Made by a program: the position numbers and the translations under genes. A stretch of 64,000 bases of DNA from assembly GCF_001458255.1 (NCBI RefSeq), contig NZ_CYSB01000029.1, positions 1-64,000 on the forward strand, given 5' to 3'. The stretch's first letter is position 1, and each line of letters begins with the position of its first letter. The DNA is from Thalassovita autumnalis (lineage in GTDB: Bacteria; Pseudomonadota; Alphaproteobacteria; Rhodobacterales; Rhodobacteraceae). This document shows positions 53,676 through 62,431 of the stretch, in pieces. Below the pieces are notes generated by a model that was not told the DNA's origin, searched no databases, and saw only the letters and a list, made by a program, of their open reading frames with translations.

Positions 53676-53706
53676 AAATCCTCATCATACCCGCCAGGAG
53701 ATCCCC

Positions 53707-54486
53707 ATGGCCAAGAACCTTGCCCTTATCACCGGTGCCTCATCTGGCATCGGAACCGAATTTGCCCGCTATCACGCTGCCCGAGGCGGCGATCTGGTGA
53801 TCGCAGCCCGCCGCGAAGCGCCGCTGCAGGCGCTGAAGGCCGAACTGGAGGCTGCCCATGGCATCACCGTCACGGTGATTGCGATGGACGTCGGCTCCTC
53901 CGAGCAGGCGACCAAACTGTTTGAAGTGATCAAGGCACAGGGGCTTGAGATCGATGTGCTGATCAACAACGCCGGCTTTGGCGGCCATGGCGCCTTCCTT
54001 GATCGGGATCTGGCCAAAGATCAGGCGATGATTGACCTCAACGTCTCGGCGCTGGTGACATTGGCCCATCTGGTCGGCAATGACATGCGCCAGCGTGGCG
54101 GCGGCAAGATGCTGCATGTCTCCTCCACCGCCAGCTTCATGCCCGGCCCCTATCAGGCGGTCTATTTCGCGACCAAAGCCTTCGTCACCTCCTTCAGTCA
54201 GGCCATCGACGAAGAGATGCGCAAGGACGGGATCACCTCCACCGCGCTCTGCCCCGGTCTGGTGGCCACCGAATTTGTTGAGGCTGCCGATCTGGGTGGC
54301 ACCGGTCTGGCCAATCAGAAAGCCGCCACGCCGCAGTCCGTCGCCAAATGCGGCTATGACGCGATGGTCAAAGGCGATCTGATCGCCATCAACGATGGCC
54401 GCCTGTCGTTCATGCTGAACTGGATCACCCCGTTCCTGCCACGCCGCCGGATGCTGAAGATGATGGCGGGCATGCAGACCAAGTAA
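53707..54486 (+). CDS. Short-chain dehydrogenase/reductase
   Basis: A 259-residue SDR of the classical type. The NAD(P) loop is ITGASSGIGTEFA, the NNAG motif is INNAGFGG, and the catalytic serine and Tyr-x3-Lys are in HVSSTASF and YFATK. It oxidises or reduces an alcohol or ketone. The start at 53707 follows CAGGAGATC. The C-terminal LNWITPFLPRRRMLKMMAG resembles a membrane-contacting helix of some acyl or steroid reductases. Its TetR-type repressor is divergently encoded. Confidence 0.93.
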   Translation: MAKNLALITGASSGIGTEFARYHAARGGDLVIAARREAPLQALKAELEAAHGITVTVIAMDVGSSEQATKLFEVIKAQGLEIDVLINNAGFGGHGAFLDRDLAKDQAMIDLNVSALVTLAHLVGNDMRQRGGGKMLHVSSTASFMPGPYQAVYFATKAFVTSFSQAIDEEMRKDGITSTALCPGLVATEFVEAADLGGTGLANQKAATPQSVAKCGYDAMVKGDLIAINDGRLSFMLNWITPFLPRRRMLKMMAGMQTK

Positions 54487-54501
54487 GGCCACGTGAACGG
54501 T

Positions 54502-54528
54502 GAACGCGCCCCAACGCGGGACGCGTTC
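54502..54528. terminator. Weak hairpin after the SDR gene
   Basis: A 7-bp stem (GAACGCG with CGCGTTC) and 13-base loop separate the SDR gene from a convergent gene; no clear T-run follows, so termination is uncertain. Confidence 0.4.
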
Positions 54529-54537
54529 CTATTCCGG

Positions 54538-55359
54538 TTAACCCAGCGCCATTGACGCCCGAACGGTTTGGATCGTTTGTTCATAGAATGTGTCGACGTC
54601 CCGCCGGGCGGCCTCGGTCTTTTTCAACGCAAGCTCGGCCACGATCCCGTCGCGCAGGGCGCGGGTGGCGCGCATGCTGTAGGCATAATCGCGCATGTGA
54701 TAACCTACAGCAACGCCGACAAATTCGCAGGCCCGGTCATCATTCAGGTAACCAACCTCAGACATGATCGGCTCACCATCATGGCCGCCTGTCACCTCCC
54801 CCTCACAGCCGCGGTGAAACTCGGTGAACAGCCGGATCTGCGCCGCCTCAGTTGCAGCCTGCGCTTTGGGGATATTGTCCAGCAGCTCATTGGCGTTGGG
54901 ATAGGATTTGCCAAGGATCGCCAGAATTGCGCTCTGCTGCGCAAGGGTCACATCATGCAGGGCTGAGATGCGCACCAGATCCTCATCACTCAGGAACCCC
55001 GGCGCATTCAGCATCATGGTCAGCAGAAAGTTATAGTTTGCGTTGGCATTAAGCCAGGCATCGCTGACCCGCCCCTCATCTGCCGTGCCTTCCCAAAGCG
55101 CCAGCGTGGTGGTCACGCTTTGAATGTCCGCATAGGCGCGGGCAAAGGTCATATCGCTGAAGAACCCGCGATATTCGCTGCGGGCCGCATCCAACTCAGC
55201 CGCCAGCGCGTTCAACTGGTTTTGCAGCCCCTGAATGGCCGCGCCATTCACCATGCTTTCATAAAGCGCCCGGCCGATCCCCAGTATTGAAAACGCCGCC
55301 ACAGCCACTGTACCAGCATCTTTGGCCTCGACCATCTTAATTGTCTTTGCTTCCGTCAT
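54538..55359 (-). CDS. Unknown protein with N-terminal hydrophobic segment
   Basis: A 273-residue protein with a single hydrophobic stretch (residues about 14-33, AGTVAVAAFSILGIGRALYE), then a likely coiled coil (about 40-65), and a mostly helical remainder. The stretch FHRGCEGEVTGGHDGEPIMSEVGYLND contains one of its two cysteines. A ribosome site (AGGAACG) precedes the ATG. I do not recognise the family; it may be anchored in the membrane with a cytoplasmic or periplasmic helical domain. The sulfotransferase gene lies 148 bases upstream on the same strand. Confidence 0.7.
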   Translation of the reverse strand: MTEAKTIKMVEAKDAGTVAVAAFSILGIGRALYESMVNGAAIQGLQNQLNALAAELDAARSEYRGFFSDMTFARAYADIQSVTTTLALWEGTADEGRVSDAWLNANANYNFLLTMMLNAPGFLSDEDLVRISALHDVTLAQQSAILAILGKSYPNANELLDNIPKAQAATEAAQIRLFTEFHRGCEGEVTGGHDGEPIMSEVGYLNDDRACEFVGVAVGYHMRDYAYSMRATRALRDGIVAELALKKTEAARRDVDTFYEQTIQTVRASMALG

Positions 55360-55507
55360 TCGTCGTTCCTAAAAATAAGTGAAAACAAACGCGTAAACGG
55401 CGGGCAACGCCTATCGCGTCAGACCGCCAGACCATTCAAACATGCTGGATTTAGCCCGTTCAGGCCGCAGGACCAGTTGCGGCGCAACAGAATGCGGGCA
55501 TTAAGGC

Positions 55508-56170
55508 TTAGACAAAGGCCGGATCTTCAAATCGGTAGCCGAAGCGATCAATATCCTCAGCACAGATCTCCGCCAGGAAGGCCGCATCGGTGTCTGAGTA
55601 ATAGCGGCGATAGTCCCCGGCACGTGATGAGGCATTGGCGCGGGGCAGATCAATCGTGAAGCCCAGATGGGCCTCCACCTCGGGCAGGTCTTCCTCCAGA
55701 TGCTCCAGCCGCACGTATTGATCACAGACCTCATTGCCGCGGGCATCCGTCATGTAATGCCGGGCGGGGGCTTGTTTTTGCGCCTGCCAGGTCATCGGAT
55801 GCGACAGGAAGCCGGAAAACTCCTCACTCCGCGCCAATTGGATGGCGGGGTGGTCAAAGGTCTGGCGTTGCAGCCAGTGATAATAGCTGACCATCCGATC
55901 CCAGGGATTACGCACCATCGTGAAGGTGAAGTAGCGCTCCACCTCATCCGGGCCGACCAGCCCTTCGATATCGGCAAGGGTTGAGTGTTTCCAAAGCCTT
56001 CCGCGCGTCTCAACCCCGCTAAAACGCCGCCGCCGCTTGGCTGCCTTTGGCGTATCCCCGATCAGCACATCATCTTTCTTGGCACGATCCTCCAACGCCA
56101 GCGCCATTGAGGTGCCACCGGTCTTGGGGATGTGAATAAAAATGTATTGCCGCCCGTGAGAGATAAACAT
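55508..56170 (-). CDS. Sulfotransferase family 2 protein
   Basis: A 220-residue cytoplasmic protein. The PAPS-binding loop is IFIHIPKTGGTSMA, and FTMVRNPWDRMVSYYHW holds the 3'-phosphate contact. These are the hallmarks of Sulfotransfer_2-type enzymes, which sulfate carbohydrates or other cell-surface molecules. No glycan genes are nearby. The start codon follows GGGGGC. It precedes the unknown membrane-anchored protein. Confidence 0.88.
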   Translation of the reverse strand: MFISHGRQYIFIHIPKTGGTSMALALEDRAKKDDVLIGDTPKAAKRRRRFSGVETRGRLWKHSTLADIEGLVGPDEVERYFTFTMVRNPWDRMVSYYHWLQRQTFDHPAIQLARSEEFSGFLSHPMTWQAQKQAPARHYMTDARGNEVCDQYVRLEHLEEDLPEVEAHLGFTIDLPRANASSRAGDYRRYYSDTDAAFLAEICAEDIDRFGYRFEDPAFV

Positions 56171-56330
56171 GCCCCCAAGCTAACCAAATTGATCCGGACG
56201 GAAAAGCCCGAAGCGCAGGCAAGCCCCCATGCTGCACCCGCAACATTATTTCACACCTACGCAATAATACGTTCTTTTCATTCTCGCCGCATCTGCACAA
56301 TATACGCACATCTGAATACAGGAGGATCCC

Positions 56331-57956
56331 ATGGGCTGGATGGCGGATGAAACAGGTCTAGGCAAAACGCAGGCGAACTATGTGCCGCTGACACCGCTGT
56401 CATGGTTGCAGCGCGCGGCCGTGATTTACCGCGACCATCCGGCCGTGGTCTATGGCAGCCACCGCAAGAGCTACGGCGAATACCACGCCCGGGTCAGTCG
56501 GCTGGCCTCGGCCCTGAAAGGTCTGGGCGTTGCCCCCGGTGATGTGGTGGCCACGATCCTGCCCAACATCCCCGCTCAGGCCGAAGCGCATTTCGGCGTC
56601 CCCGCCTGTGGGGCAGTGCTCAACACCATCAACACCCGGGTGGAGCCTGAAACCATCGCCTATATTCTGGATCATGGCGGCGCCAAGGTGGTGCTTTGTG
56701 ATCCGCAGTTTCTGCCCTCTCTCGCCACCGCGCTGGAATTGATGGAGGGCCCCGCCCCACAGATCATTGAGGTTGCGGACGATCAGGCCGGCGTCCACGC
56801 CCATGGCCACTACATGGAGTATGAGGCGCTCTTGGACAGCGGCGATCCCACCTTTGAGTGGATCATGCCGCAGGACGAATGGGAAAGCATCGCGCTGAAC
56901 TACACCTCAGGCACCACCGGGCGCCCCAAGGGTGTGGTCTACCATCACCGCGGCGCCTATCTGAACGCGATGGGACAGGTGATCAGCTGGCGCATGGTGC
57001 TGCACCCGCGCTACCTGACCATCGTGCCGCTGTTTCACTGCAACGGCTGGTGCCACACTTGGCTGATGCCCGCGATGGGCGGCACGGTTGTGTGCTGCCG
57101 CGACATCACCGCCAAAGCCATCTATGACGCCATCGCCGACGAAGGTGTCACCCATTTCGGCGGTGCCCCCATTGTGCTGAACACTCTTGTCCACGCCGCC
57201 GAGGCCGACCGCCGCAGCTTTGACCATGTGGTGGAAGTGTTCACCGCCGGTGCGCCCCCCGCCCCTGCAACCCTCGCCGCGATTGAGCCGATGGGCTTCA
57301 ACATCACCCAGGTCTACGGCTTGACCGAGGTCTACGGCCCCGCCACCGAATGTACCTGGAAATCCGATTGGGACCCGCTGCAGGGCGACGATCGCGCCGC
57401 GATCAAGGCCCGTCAGGGGGTTGCCATGCCCGCCTATGAACATGTCACCGTGGTTGATGAAAACATGCAGCAAATCCCGATGGATGGCACCACGCAGGGC
57501 GAAATTGTGTTTCGCGGCAATGGGGTGATGAAAGGCTACCTGAAAAACCCCGACGCCACTGAAGAGGCCTTCAAGGGCGGCTATTTCCATTCCGGCGACA
57601 TCGCGGTGCAACATCCTGATAGCTATGTGCAAATCGCGGACCGCGCCAAAGACATCATCATCTCAGGCGGGGAAAACATCTCCTCCGTCGAAGTTGAGGG
57701 CGTCTTGATGGCCCATCCCGATGTGTTGCTCTGCGCGGTGGTGGCCAAACCGGATGAAAAATGGGGCGAGGTTCCTTGCGCCTTTGTCGAATTGAAAGAC
57801 GGCCATCAGGCAGAAGAGGCTGGCTTGATCGCCTTTGCCCGTGAACGGCTGGCCGGGTTCAAAACACCGAAAAAAGTCGTCTTCCAGGAACTGCCGAAAA
57901 CATCGACCGGCAAAATCCAGAAGTTTGAACTGCGCAGCATCGCCAAAACGCTCTGA
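56331..57956 (+). CDS. Acyl-CoA synthetase (AMP-forming), medium form
   Basis: A 541-residue adenylate-forming enzyme. The P-loop is YTSGTTGRPKGV, the A5 region is VYGLTEVYGPATE, the A7/A8 part is YFHSGDIAVQHPDSYVQIADRAKDIIISGGENISS and the A10 lysine is in LPKTSTGKIQKFELR. It makes acyl-CoA from short- or medium-chain acids; enzymes of this size include DmdB, but no motif here proves that substrate. The ribosome site AGGAGGATCC is strong. It is a single gene with a compound hairpin region after it. Confidence 0.9.
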   Translation: MGWMADETGLGKTQANYVPLTPLSWLQRAAVIYRDHPAVVYGSHRKSYGEYHARVSRLASALKGLGVAPGDVVATILPNIPAQAEAHFGVPACGAVLNTINTRVEPETIAYILDHGGAKVVLCDPQFLPSLATALELMEGPAPQIIEVADDQAGVHAHGHYMEYEALLDSGDPTFEWIMPQDEWESIALNYTSGTTGRPKGVVYHHRGAYLNAMGQVISWRMVLHPRYLTIVPLFHCNGWCHTWLMPAMGGTVVCCRDITAKAIYDAIADEGVTHFGGAPIVLNTLVHAAEADRRSFDHVVEVFTAGAPPAPATLAAIEPMGFNITQVYGLTEVYGPATECTWKSDWDPLQGDDRAAIKARQGVAMPAYEHVTVVDENMQQIPMDGTTQGEIVFRGNGVMKGYLKNPDATEEAFKGGYFHSGDIAVQHPDSYVQIADRAKDIIISGGENISSVEVEGVLMAHPDVLLCAVVAKPDEKWGEVPCAFVELKDGHQAEEAGLIAFARERLAGFKTPKKVVFQELPKTSTGKIQKFELRSIAKTL

Positions 57957-57990
57957 CGCGCGGGCGGCTTTGCCCCGGTAAATGGCGCAC

Positions 57991-58037
57991 GCGGGACCGT
58001 AAAAACGGGTGGGAGCCACACCCACCCCGCATCCCGC
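57991..58037 (+). terminator. Nested hairpins after the acyl-CoA synthetase gene
   Basis: An inner stem GGGTGGG/CCCACCC (58007-58013 with 58021-58027) lies within an outer stem GCGGGA/TCCCGC. It lacks a T-run, so it may be a weak or factor-dependent stop. Confidence 0.45.
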
Positions 58038-58096
58038 GTTGCCGCCTTGGGTCTGCCCGTGTTATCCATCGGGAAAAACAGGCAGAGCAGCCCGCC

Positions 58097-59140
58097 ATGA
58101 GCACCGCGCTACGCAAATATCAACGTCTGGAAGCCACCGCGCTCTGGCGTCCCACGCCCGAGGAGCAGCGGCGCGAGGTCATCGTTTCCATCGGCGATGC
58201 CACTTTGGTGATCACCGATATGCAAGACCGGGCGTTGACCCATTGGTCCCTGCCCGCGCTGCAACGGGCCAATCCCGGCAATTGGCCGGCGCTCTACCAC
58301 CCTGATGGCGACAGCGGCGAAACCCTTGAACTGGCTGAGGGCGAGGAGGAGATGGTCGCCGCCATCGAAAAGCTGCGCGCGGCCATCGAAAAACGCCGCC
58401 CCCGTCCCGGACGGTTGCGCTGGTGGATGATGGGCCTCTCGCTCAGCTCCGTTCTGGCGGTTGGGGTGTTCTGGCTGCCGGGAGCGGTGGTTGATCACAC
58501 CATCTCGGTTCTGGCCGCCAGCCAAAAACGCGCCCTGGGTGAGGCCCTGTTGGCCGAGGCAGAAGGGTTCAGTGGACAGCGTTGCCAGAAACCTGCGCAG
58601 GGTGCCGTACTGACCCGGCTGGCCGAACGCATGCGCCCCATCGCGCCCGACACACTGGACATTCACGTGGTGCGTGACAGCCAGATTGAGGTGGCGATGC
58701 TGCCCGGCAACCTGATGTTGCTGAACAGCCGCCTGCTGGAAGATCACGAAGTCCCAGATGTGGCCGCTGGCTACATCATTGCCGAATTGCTGCGCGCAGG
58801 GTCCAATGATCCGCTGCACGCGCTACTGTCTGACAGTGGTATGCTGGCCAACCTGCAACTGCTGGCAACCGGCACCTTGGATGCCACCAGCCTGCGCAAC
58901 CACGCCGAAGCCCTGCTGAGTGGCGCACGGGGCGCCACCGTCCAGCCCACCCCGGATGAGGCGTTGCTGATGGCCTTCCGCACGGCGGAGGTCAAATCGA
59001 CCCCATATGCCTATGCCGTTGATGTCTCCGGGGAAACCACGCTTGCCTTGATTGAGGCCGATCCCTTCCCCCAGGCCGCGCCGCGCCCGGTTCTCAGCGA
59101 TGCAGACTGGCTGCGCCTACAGGCGATCTGCGAAGGCTAA
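58097..59140 (+). CDS. Membrane protein resembling an M48 peptidase without its zinc site
   Basis: A 347-residue protein. Residues about 1-100 are soluble, with a charged stretch before a single membrane helix (about 110-130, SLSSVLAVGVFWLPGAVV). The later domain has DIHVVRDSQIEVAMLPGNLMLLNSRLLED and then DVAAGYIIAELLRA, the order seen in M48 metallopeptidases where LPG and HExxH appear. Here the would-be HExxH reads A229-E230-L-L-R233, so both metal histidines are gone while the glutamate remains. It is therefore probably not a peptidase. It stands alone between two hairpins. Function is unknown. Confidence 0.7.
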   Translation: MSTALRKYQRLEATALWRPTPEEQRREVIVSIGDATLVITDMQDRALTHWSLPALQRANPGNWPALYHPDGDSGETLELAEGEEEMVAAIEKLRAAIEKRRPRPGRLRWWMMGLSLSSVLAVGVFWLPGAVVDHTISVLAASQKRALGEALLAEAEGFSGQRCQKPAQGAVLTRLAERMRPIAPDTLDIHVVRDSQIEVAMLPGNLMLLNSRLLEDHEVPDVAAGYIIAELLRAGSNDPLHALLSDSGMLANLQLLATGTLDATSLRNHAEALLSGARGATVQPTPDEALLMAFRTAEVKSTPYAYAVDVSGETTLALIEADPFPQAAPRPVLSDADWLRLQAICEG

Positions 59141-59164
59141 CCCTCACAGCACCCAACCAGAAAC

Positions 59165-59192
59165 GCAAAAGGCCGGGAGATACCCCGGCCTT
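59165..59192 (-). terminator. Terminator of the SPOR-protein gene
   Basis: A 9-bp stem (AAGGCCGGG with CCCGGCCTT) and 6-base loop are followed by TTTT on the minus strand, about 20 bases after the SPOR gene stop. It faces the convergent M48-like gene and may serve both. Confidence 0.85.
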
Positions 59193-59213
59193 GCACATTC
59201 TCTGTCTAAGCGA

Positions 59214-60749
59214 TTAGCGCAGATAGGCGTCTTTGAACCCCGACCGGCGCACGATCGAAAGCGCCGCATTGGCATGTCCGCTGTCGACAAAGGGACCAAC
59301 CACCACCAATTGCACCGGCTTGCCGCCGCGCTTGGCGTTCCAGATCCGCATTGGCAGACCTTTGGCCGCCAGATTGCCCGCAGTGCGTTGGGCGTTGCCC
59401 GCTTGGGCAAACATCGCAACCTGCACATAGGTTTTCGCCGCCTCGTTCGTCGTGGGGGTGGGCTTGGCGGCAGGCTTCTTTTTGGCCTGCTTCACCTTGC
59501 TGCGCACCGCCGGTGCCTTCGGTTCAGTCACAAAGGACTTGCTCGACAGGGTAGCCTGACCCGAAATCGACGTTGAGGTTGCCGCATTCTGCGCGGCGAA
59601 ACTGGTGTAGGGATAGCTGAGTCCCGGATAATGGCGTGTCACATCCCGCCCCGAAGCCCGATCAATCAACTGACGCGGCACGGTCTGCGTCCAGATCAGA
59701 TCCATCGCGGCCTTGCCGGCCATGGTCTGATGCGCCCGTTTCGGGTTCAGCCGATCATCTTCCCACAGCGGCCGGTAGCCTTCAGGGATGCCCACAAGCA
59801 GGGCAGAACGCTGCTGTTTTTCATAGACATGCCGCGGCACAACCCGCTGACTGCCTGCGGCAACAGCCACATAGTCCGAAACCACTGCCGCCTGCGTGCG
59901 GCTTTGCGGAACCGGCGAAATACTCTGCGGTTTGACCCGCACCCCGGTTGCCGACGGGGCCGAAGCGATGGTTGCCATCGGCGCCGCAAAGGTGCCCAGC
60001 GGTACGGTTGGGGCCTGTGTGGTCACATAGCCAACAGGTGATTTCTGCTGCGGTCCGCAGCGCACACCGCTGCCAGTGCCCAGATAGCGCTGACTGACCG
60101 CCGTGCCGCCGGGACAGGCCGGGCTGGCAGGCTGCACCACGCGGCGCGGGCTGGGCGTGGCAACAGGCGCAGGAGCGCTGGGTTTGACAACGGTTCTTGC
60201 GGTCTGCTGCGGGACGGCCTGCACTGTGGTGCGTGTGCGCGGTTTAAACAGGGACGACAGGGTGAACCGTGGCTGACGCTGTGTGGTCGCTGCTGTTGTG
60301 GCGGCGGGGGCAATCACCTCGGCCTTTGGCGGGGTTTGGACCTGCGGCGCGGCAACTGTCGCCCGCGCGGTGCGCACCGGCTGAGCCGCGACGGTCGGTG
60401 CGGGTTTCGGCGCTGCTTGCTGTGCGGCGGGTTTGGCGGCCACGATGGCCGGCACGGGATCCGGATCCGGGATCACCGGCAAATCAGCAGATTGTGCCTG
60501 TGCAAAAGTCGGCTTCGCGTTGCAGATGTGCTGACGGCTGCGGCTGACGCGGGGGATCCAGTTCACCAAACCGCCCGTGCTGGCGCGGATAAAGACGCAG
60601 CCCCGGCTGTCGACATACTGGCGTCCATTGAAACTGCTGGGCGGAAATTCGGCAGGAATGCTGGTATCCGTACGCGCCATCGCAGGCGCGGCAGTAAAGC
60701 CGGTAGATGCAAGAATGACAGCGGTTACGACTGCGCGTTTAAAACTCAT
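59214..60749 (-). CDS. Secreted SPOR-domain protein
   Basis: A 511-residue exported protein. Residues 1-25 form a signal peptide ending PAMA. The stretch of about 80-210 is a proline-, alanine- and threonine-rich low-complexity linker. The final 75 residues are a SPOR domain (YVQVAMFAQAGNAQRTAGNLAAKG, VVVGPFVDSGHANAALSIVRRSGFKDAYL), which binds denuded septal peptidoglycan. It probably acts at the division site or in cell-wall turnover. The middle has a conserved-looking RGCVFIRASTGGLVNWIPRVSR block near residues 50-75. The start at 60749 follows GGGGG and lies in a stem that could mask it. Confidence 0.88.
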   Translation of the reverse strand: MSFKRAVVTAVILASTGFTAAPAMARTDTSIPAEFPPSSFNGRQYVDSRGCVFIRASTGGLVNWIPRVSRSRQHICNAKPTFAQAQSADLPVIPDPDPVPAIVAAKPAAQQAAPKPAPTVAAQPVRTARATVAAPQVQTPPKAEVIAPAATTAATTQRQPRFTLSSLFKPRTRTTVQAVPQQTARTVVKPSAPAPVATPSPRRVVQPASPACPGGTAVSQRYLGTGSGVRCGPQQKSPVGYVTTQAPTVPLGTFAAPMATIASAPSATGVRVKPQSISPVPQSRTQAAVVSDYVAVAAGSQRVVPRHVYEKQQRSALLVGIPEGYRPLWEDDRLNPKRAHQTMAGKAAMDLIWTQTVPRQLIDRASGRDVTRHYPGLSYPYTSFAAQNAATSTSISGQATLSSKSFVTEPKAPAVRSKVKQAKKKPAAKPTPTTNEAAKTYVQVAMFAQAGNAQRTAGNLAAKGLPMRIWNAKRGGKPVQLVVVGPFVDSGHANAALSIVRRSGFKDAYLR

Positions 60750-60751
60750 TT

Positions 60752-60778
60752 GTGCCCCCACACAATGTGCAGGGGCAC
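60752..60778 (-). promoter_or_regulatory. Inverted repeat over the SPOR-gene ribosome site
   Basis: GTGCCCC (60752-60758) and GGGGCAC (60772-60778) form a 7-bp stem with a 13-base loop, directly before the start codon, including the presumed ribosome site. Translation could be damped by it. Confidence 0.4.
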
Positions 60779-60815
60779 TCTGCACGAATCAGCGACTCGT
60801 GTAAAGAATCGGGGC

Positions 60816-61448
60816 TTATTTTGTGCCGAACATCCGGTCGCCCGCATCCCCTAGTCCGGGCATGATGTAGCCTTTTTCGTTCAAACACTCATCAAGTGAG
60901 GCTGTTACGATCGGCACATCAGGGTGGGCTTCCTTCATTTTTGCAACGCCTTCAGGCGCGGCCAGAAGGCACATGAAACGGATATTTGTGGCGCCTGCCT
61001 CTTTCAGCAGATCGATCGCGGCCGCCGAGGAATTGCCTGTGGCCAGCATCGGATCCACAGCAATGACCAGACGATCCTCCAGGTTTTCCGGCACCTTGAA
61101 GTAATATTGCACCGGCTGCAGGGTCTCTTCGTCGCGATAGAGGCCAACAAAACCCACGCGCGCACCGGGGATCAGCTCCAAAACGCCGTCCATCAAGCCG
61201 TTGCCGGCCCGCAGGATCGACACCAGCGCCAGTTTTTTGCCTTGCAGCACCGGGGCATCCATCTCTTGCATCGGGGTTGAGATGCGTTTGGTGGTCAGCT
61301 CCATTTCGCGGGTGATCTCATAGGCCAGCAGCTGGCTGATCTCACGCAGGAGGCGGCGGAATTCAGGGGTGGCGGTGTCCTTGTCCCGCATCTGGGTCAG
61401 CTTGTGCTGCACCAGCGGGTGGTCCACGACGGTCAGATGTTCGCTCAT
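60816..61448 (-). CDS. upp: Uracil phosphoribosyltransferase
   Basis: A 210-residue enzyme making UMP from uracil and PRPP. The PRPP loop is [22 protein letters not shown], and the uracil-binding end [18 protein letters not shown] is diagnostic. It is the last gene of the salvage operon, overlapping the add stop by one base (TGATG). No obvious terminator lies between it and the SPOR gene 66 bases on. Confidence 0.97.
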   Translation of the reverse strand: MSEHLTVVDHPLVQHKLTQMRDKDTATPEFRRLLREISQLLAYEITREMELTTKRISTPMQEMDAPVLQGKKLALVSILRAGNGLMDGVLELIPGARVGFVGLYRDEETLQPVQYYFKVPENLEDRLVIAVDPMLATGNSSAAAIDLLKEAGATNIRFMCLLAAPEGVAKMKEAHPDVPIVTASLDECLNEKGYIMPGLGDAGDRMFGTK

Positions 61449-62431
61449 CAGGCTTCCAATCGCTGTTTGATACGTGTCTTTGTATCGGCGTCGCAGAAGG
61501 CGGCGTCAATCGCTGTCATATTCAAAGCTGTGAAATCTTCGGCGCCCCAGCCAAAGGCCTGCTCCAGCATTTCATATTCTTTGGTCATCGTGGTGTGGAA
61601 GAAGGGCGGATCATCAGTGGACACCGTGACCTTCACGCCCGCATCGCGCAGCCGTTTGATCGGGTGGTCCTTGATCGACGGGTAAACCCCCAGCACCACG
61701 TTTGAGCCCGGGCAAACCTCCAGGGTCACACCTTCGTCGATGACCCGCTGCATCAGCGCTTCATCTTCAATCACCTGAACCCCGTGGCCCAGACGCTCCA
61801 CCTTCAGATCATCCAGCGCCTGACGGATCGATTCCGGCCCGCCCCATTCACCGGCATGGGTGGTCAGCTGCAGACCGGCCTCACTGGCGCAGTCAAAGGC
61901 CCATTTAAAGGTGCCTTGGGTGAACTGGTTCTCATCGCCGCCCATGCCGAAACCGGTGATGAAATCCCCCTTGGTTTCCGCCGCACATTGCGCGGTTTCC
62001 TTGGCCCATTCTCCACCGAAGTGACGGATGCAGGTCACGATACCCTTTAGCGTGATGCCATGCGCGGCCTCAGCCTTGTCAGCCGCTTCCTGAATGGCGT
62101 GCAGGTATTCCTTCCACGCCCCCACATCACGGCCGCCGCAGAAATCGGGGCTGATGAAGCTTTCGGCGTAGATCACGCCGTTGGCGGCACATTCTTCCAG
62201 CACGGCGGTGGTCAGGCGGGCATAATCCTCAGGGCTTTTCAGCACCGAAGTTGCAGCCTCATAAACGCTCAGGAAATGTACAAAATCCTTGAAGGCGTAG
62301 CTGCCGTCCTCGTTGAAGACACCCTCAAGGTCGACCTTCTTTTCATGCGCCAGCTGTCGGATAAAGGCGGGCGGGGCCGCGCCTTCGTGGTGCAGGTGCA
62401 ATTCAACTTTGGGAAACTGGTTCCAGCTCAT
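61448..62431 (-). CDS. add: Adenosine deaminase
   Basis: A 327-residue metal-dependent deaminase. Zinc ligands and catalytic residues are in [30 protein letters not shown] and VSTDDPPFF. It turns adenosine or deoxyadenosine into inosine. The HLHHEGA form and TDDPPFF are shared with some adenine deaminase-like members, so the base or nucleoside preference is not fully certain; the deoA-deoB-upp context favours a nucleoside. It overlaps deoB by 4 bases (ATGA). Confidence 0.92.
   Translation of the reverse strand: MSWNQFPKVELHLHHEGAAPPAFIRQLAHEKKVDLEGVFNEDGSYAFKDFVHFLSVYEAATSVLKSPEDYARLTTAVLEECAANGVIYAESFISPDFCGGRDVGAWKEYLHAIQEAADKAEAAHGITLKGIVTCIRHFGGEWAKETAQCAAETKGDFITGFGMGGDENQFTQGTFKWAFDCASEAGLQLTTHAGEWGGPESIRQALDDLKVERLGHGVQVIEDEALMQRVIDEGVTLEVCPGSNVVLGVYPSIKDHPIKRLRDAGVKVTVSTDDPPFFHTTMTKEYEMLEQAFGWGAEDFTALNMTAIDAAFCDADTKTRIKQRLEA

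Noticed and set aside
56331-57956. Naming the 541-residue acyl-CoA synthetase DmdB
   Set aside because: Size alone fits; no substrate-specific motif or linked dmd gene supports it.
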